Assembly: GCF_001293465.1 (NCBI RefSeq)
Contig: NZ_JSYZ01000004.1
Location: forward strand, 392,947-456,946
Direction of reading: 5' to 3'
DNA length: 64,000 nt
Origin: Pseudomonas asplenii
Lineage (GTDB): Bacteria; Pseudomonadota; Gammaproteobacteria; Pseudomonadales; Pseudomonadaceae
Within the stretch, counting starts at the first letter, position 1. Every line of letters begins with the position of its first letter. Positions 63,525-64,000 of this stretch are shown piece after piece. The notes under the pieces are model-generated. The model was not told the DNA's origin and did not search any database. It saw nothing but the letters and a program-made list of their open reading frames with translations. The position numbers and the translations under genes were made by a program.

Positions 63525-63890
63525 ATGTTCAAACCTACCCCCAATCCGCCGGCGAGATCCAACGTCGGAGCCATCGATCCGCGCATCGCCGACCGGGCAC
63601 TGTCCCACTATGACCTGGGGCCAGAGGCAACACCGAAAGCCGTACCGACGTTTGCTGTCTCTGCGGCAGCCACGCCACCTGGGCAGCCTCCGCTCTCGTT
63701 GAACCACGAGGCTACTCTTCTCGACCTGCATTCGATTCTGCAGTCAGCCGCAGCCACGGCCTACGAGAACGCCGACAACCAGACCGGCTCGAATCGCAAG
63801 GTGGCGATGGGTGTGGTGCACCTGATAGAGCTGGCGCAATTGAGGATGAATTCGATGCTGGAGAAGTCGATCGTCTGTGCCAATGGCTGA
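63525..63890 (+). CDS. Small DUF6124/DUF3077-type protein
   Basis: Protein of 121 residues opening MFKPTPNPP, the common start of a Pseudomonas-specific family of small proteins of unknown function (DUF6124/DUF3077). The helical middle and C-terminal half (DLHSILQSAAATAYENADNQ) are also typical. It is a single-gene unit between a structured leader and a strong terminator. Confidence 0.8.
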   Translation: MFKPTPNPPARSNVGAIDPRIADRALSHYDLGPEATPKAVPTFAVSAAATPPGQPPLSLNHEATLLDLHSILQSAAATAYENADNQTGSNRKVAMGVVHLIELAQLRMNSMLEKSIVCANG

Positions 63891-63908
63891 CGTCATTCTG
63901 CCGTGGAG

Positions 63909-63933
63909 CGGGAAGCCCAGCTTCCCGTTTTTT
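63909..63933 (+). terminator. Terminator after the DUF6124-type gene
   Basis: CGGGAAG-CCCAG-CTTCCCG is a perfect 7-base-pair stem followed by six T residues, 18 bases after the stop. It is a textbook intrinsic terminator. The last 67 bases of the window hold nothing I can assign. Confidence 0.9.
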
Positions 63934-64000
63934 GCCCAGCAGCAAGAGGCACTCGGTACGGATCAAGATCAGTACCAGCTCCTGGAGCAATGCATGCACG

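Noticed and set aside
1..64000. CRISPR arrays, tRNA and rRNA genes
   Set aside because: No regularly spaced direct repeats and no tRNA or rRNA sequence were recognised on either strand.

Overview
The window reads as a chromosome segment of a fluorescent-group Pseudomonas. The gene style, the RpoN-dependent acetoin operon, copAB, a BdlA-like chemoreceptor, a REP-like hairpin and a DUF6124-type small protein all fit. The left third (1-24 kb) is ordinary accessory and signalling DNA. It holds acoR, a sigma-54 promoter and acoXABC-bdhA for acetoin and butanediol catabolism (0.15-7.8 kb); copAB for copper (8.0-10.8 kb); a soluble chemoreceptor; a MerR/MFS pair (12.0-13.8 kb); a run of c-di-GMP and histidine-kinase signalling genes (13.8-21.0 kb); and a few unknown genes ending in a decayed stretch with an IS3-family remnant (23.3-24.5 kb).

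The main content is a specialised-metabolite gene cluster of about 37 kb (24.9-62.2 kb) in three main transcription units plus speD. Unit C (minus, 30.0 to 25.4 kb) encodes an AlkP-superfamily protein, a transglutaminase-like protein, an SDR, a ROK sugar kinase and a YczE-type membrane protein. Unit B (plus, 30.5-35.1 kb) encodes an AHBA (3-amino-5-hydroxybenzoate) synthase, a GFO/IDH/MocA oxidoreductase, a MATE exporter and a family 2 glycosyltransferase. Unit A (minus, 62.2 to 35.1 kb) is a nearly unbroken series of 25 genes. It holds an AlkP-superfamily hydrolase, a B12-type radical SAM enzyme, a second radical SAM enzyme, an acyl-AMP ligase fused to a methyltransferase-like domain, an ACP, a cystathionine-type PLP enzyme, an OsmC-like protein, a VOC protein, a sulfotransferase, a HAD phosphatase, a type II dehydroquinase, a PCP, a Cy-A(Cys)-PCP-TE NRPS, a PPTase, a second VOC protein, DUF1801, a methyltransferase, an acetyltransferase, an APS kinase, an RND/MMPL + LolA-like + outer-membrane barrel export set, a flavoprotein, a BpsA-like aminopropyltransferase and a PIG-L deacetylase.

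Inference: the AHBA synthase, oxidoreductase, ROK kinase, HAD phosphatase and dehydroquinase match the RifK/L/N/M/J roles of the aminoshikimate pathway. The ligase, ACP, glycosyltransferase, PIG-L and radical SAM set matches the opening logic of mitomycin biosynthesis (AHBA loaded on an ACP, glycosylated, N-deacetylated). Added to this are a cysteine-incorporating NRPS, a decarboxylated-SAM supply (speD) with an aminopropyltransferase, and a PAPS supply with a sulfotransferase. I know of no described compound combining these, so the product is probably a new AHBA-derived hybrid. No aminoDAHP synthase, aminoDHQ synthase or pathway regulator is visible. Both flanks carry remnants of mobile DNA: an IS3-family piece on the left, and on the right a chimeric pseudogene joining a TolC-type fragment to the C-terminus of an ICE TraD-like coupling protein. 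This suggests the cluster arrived by horizontal transfer.
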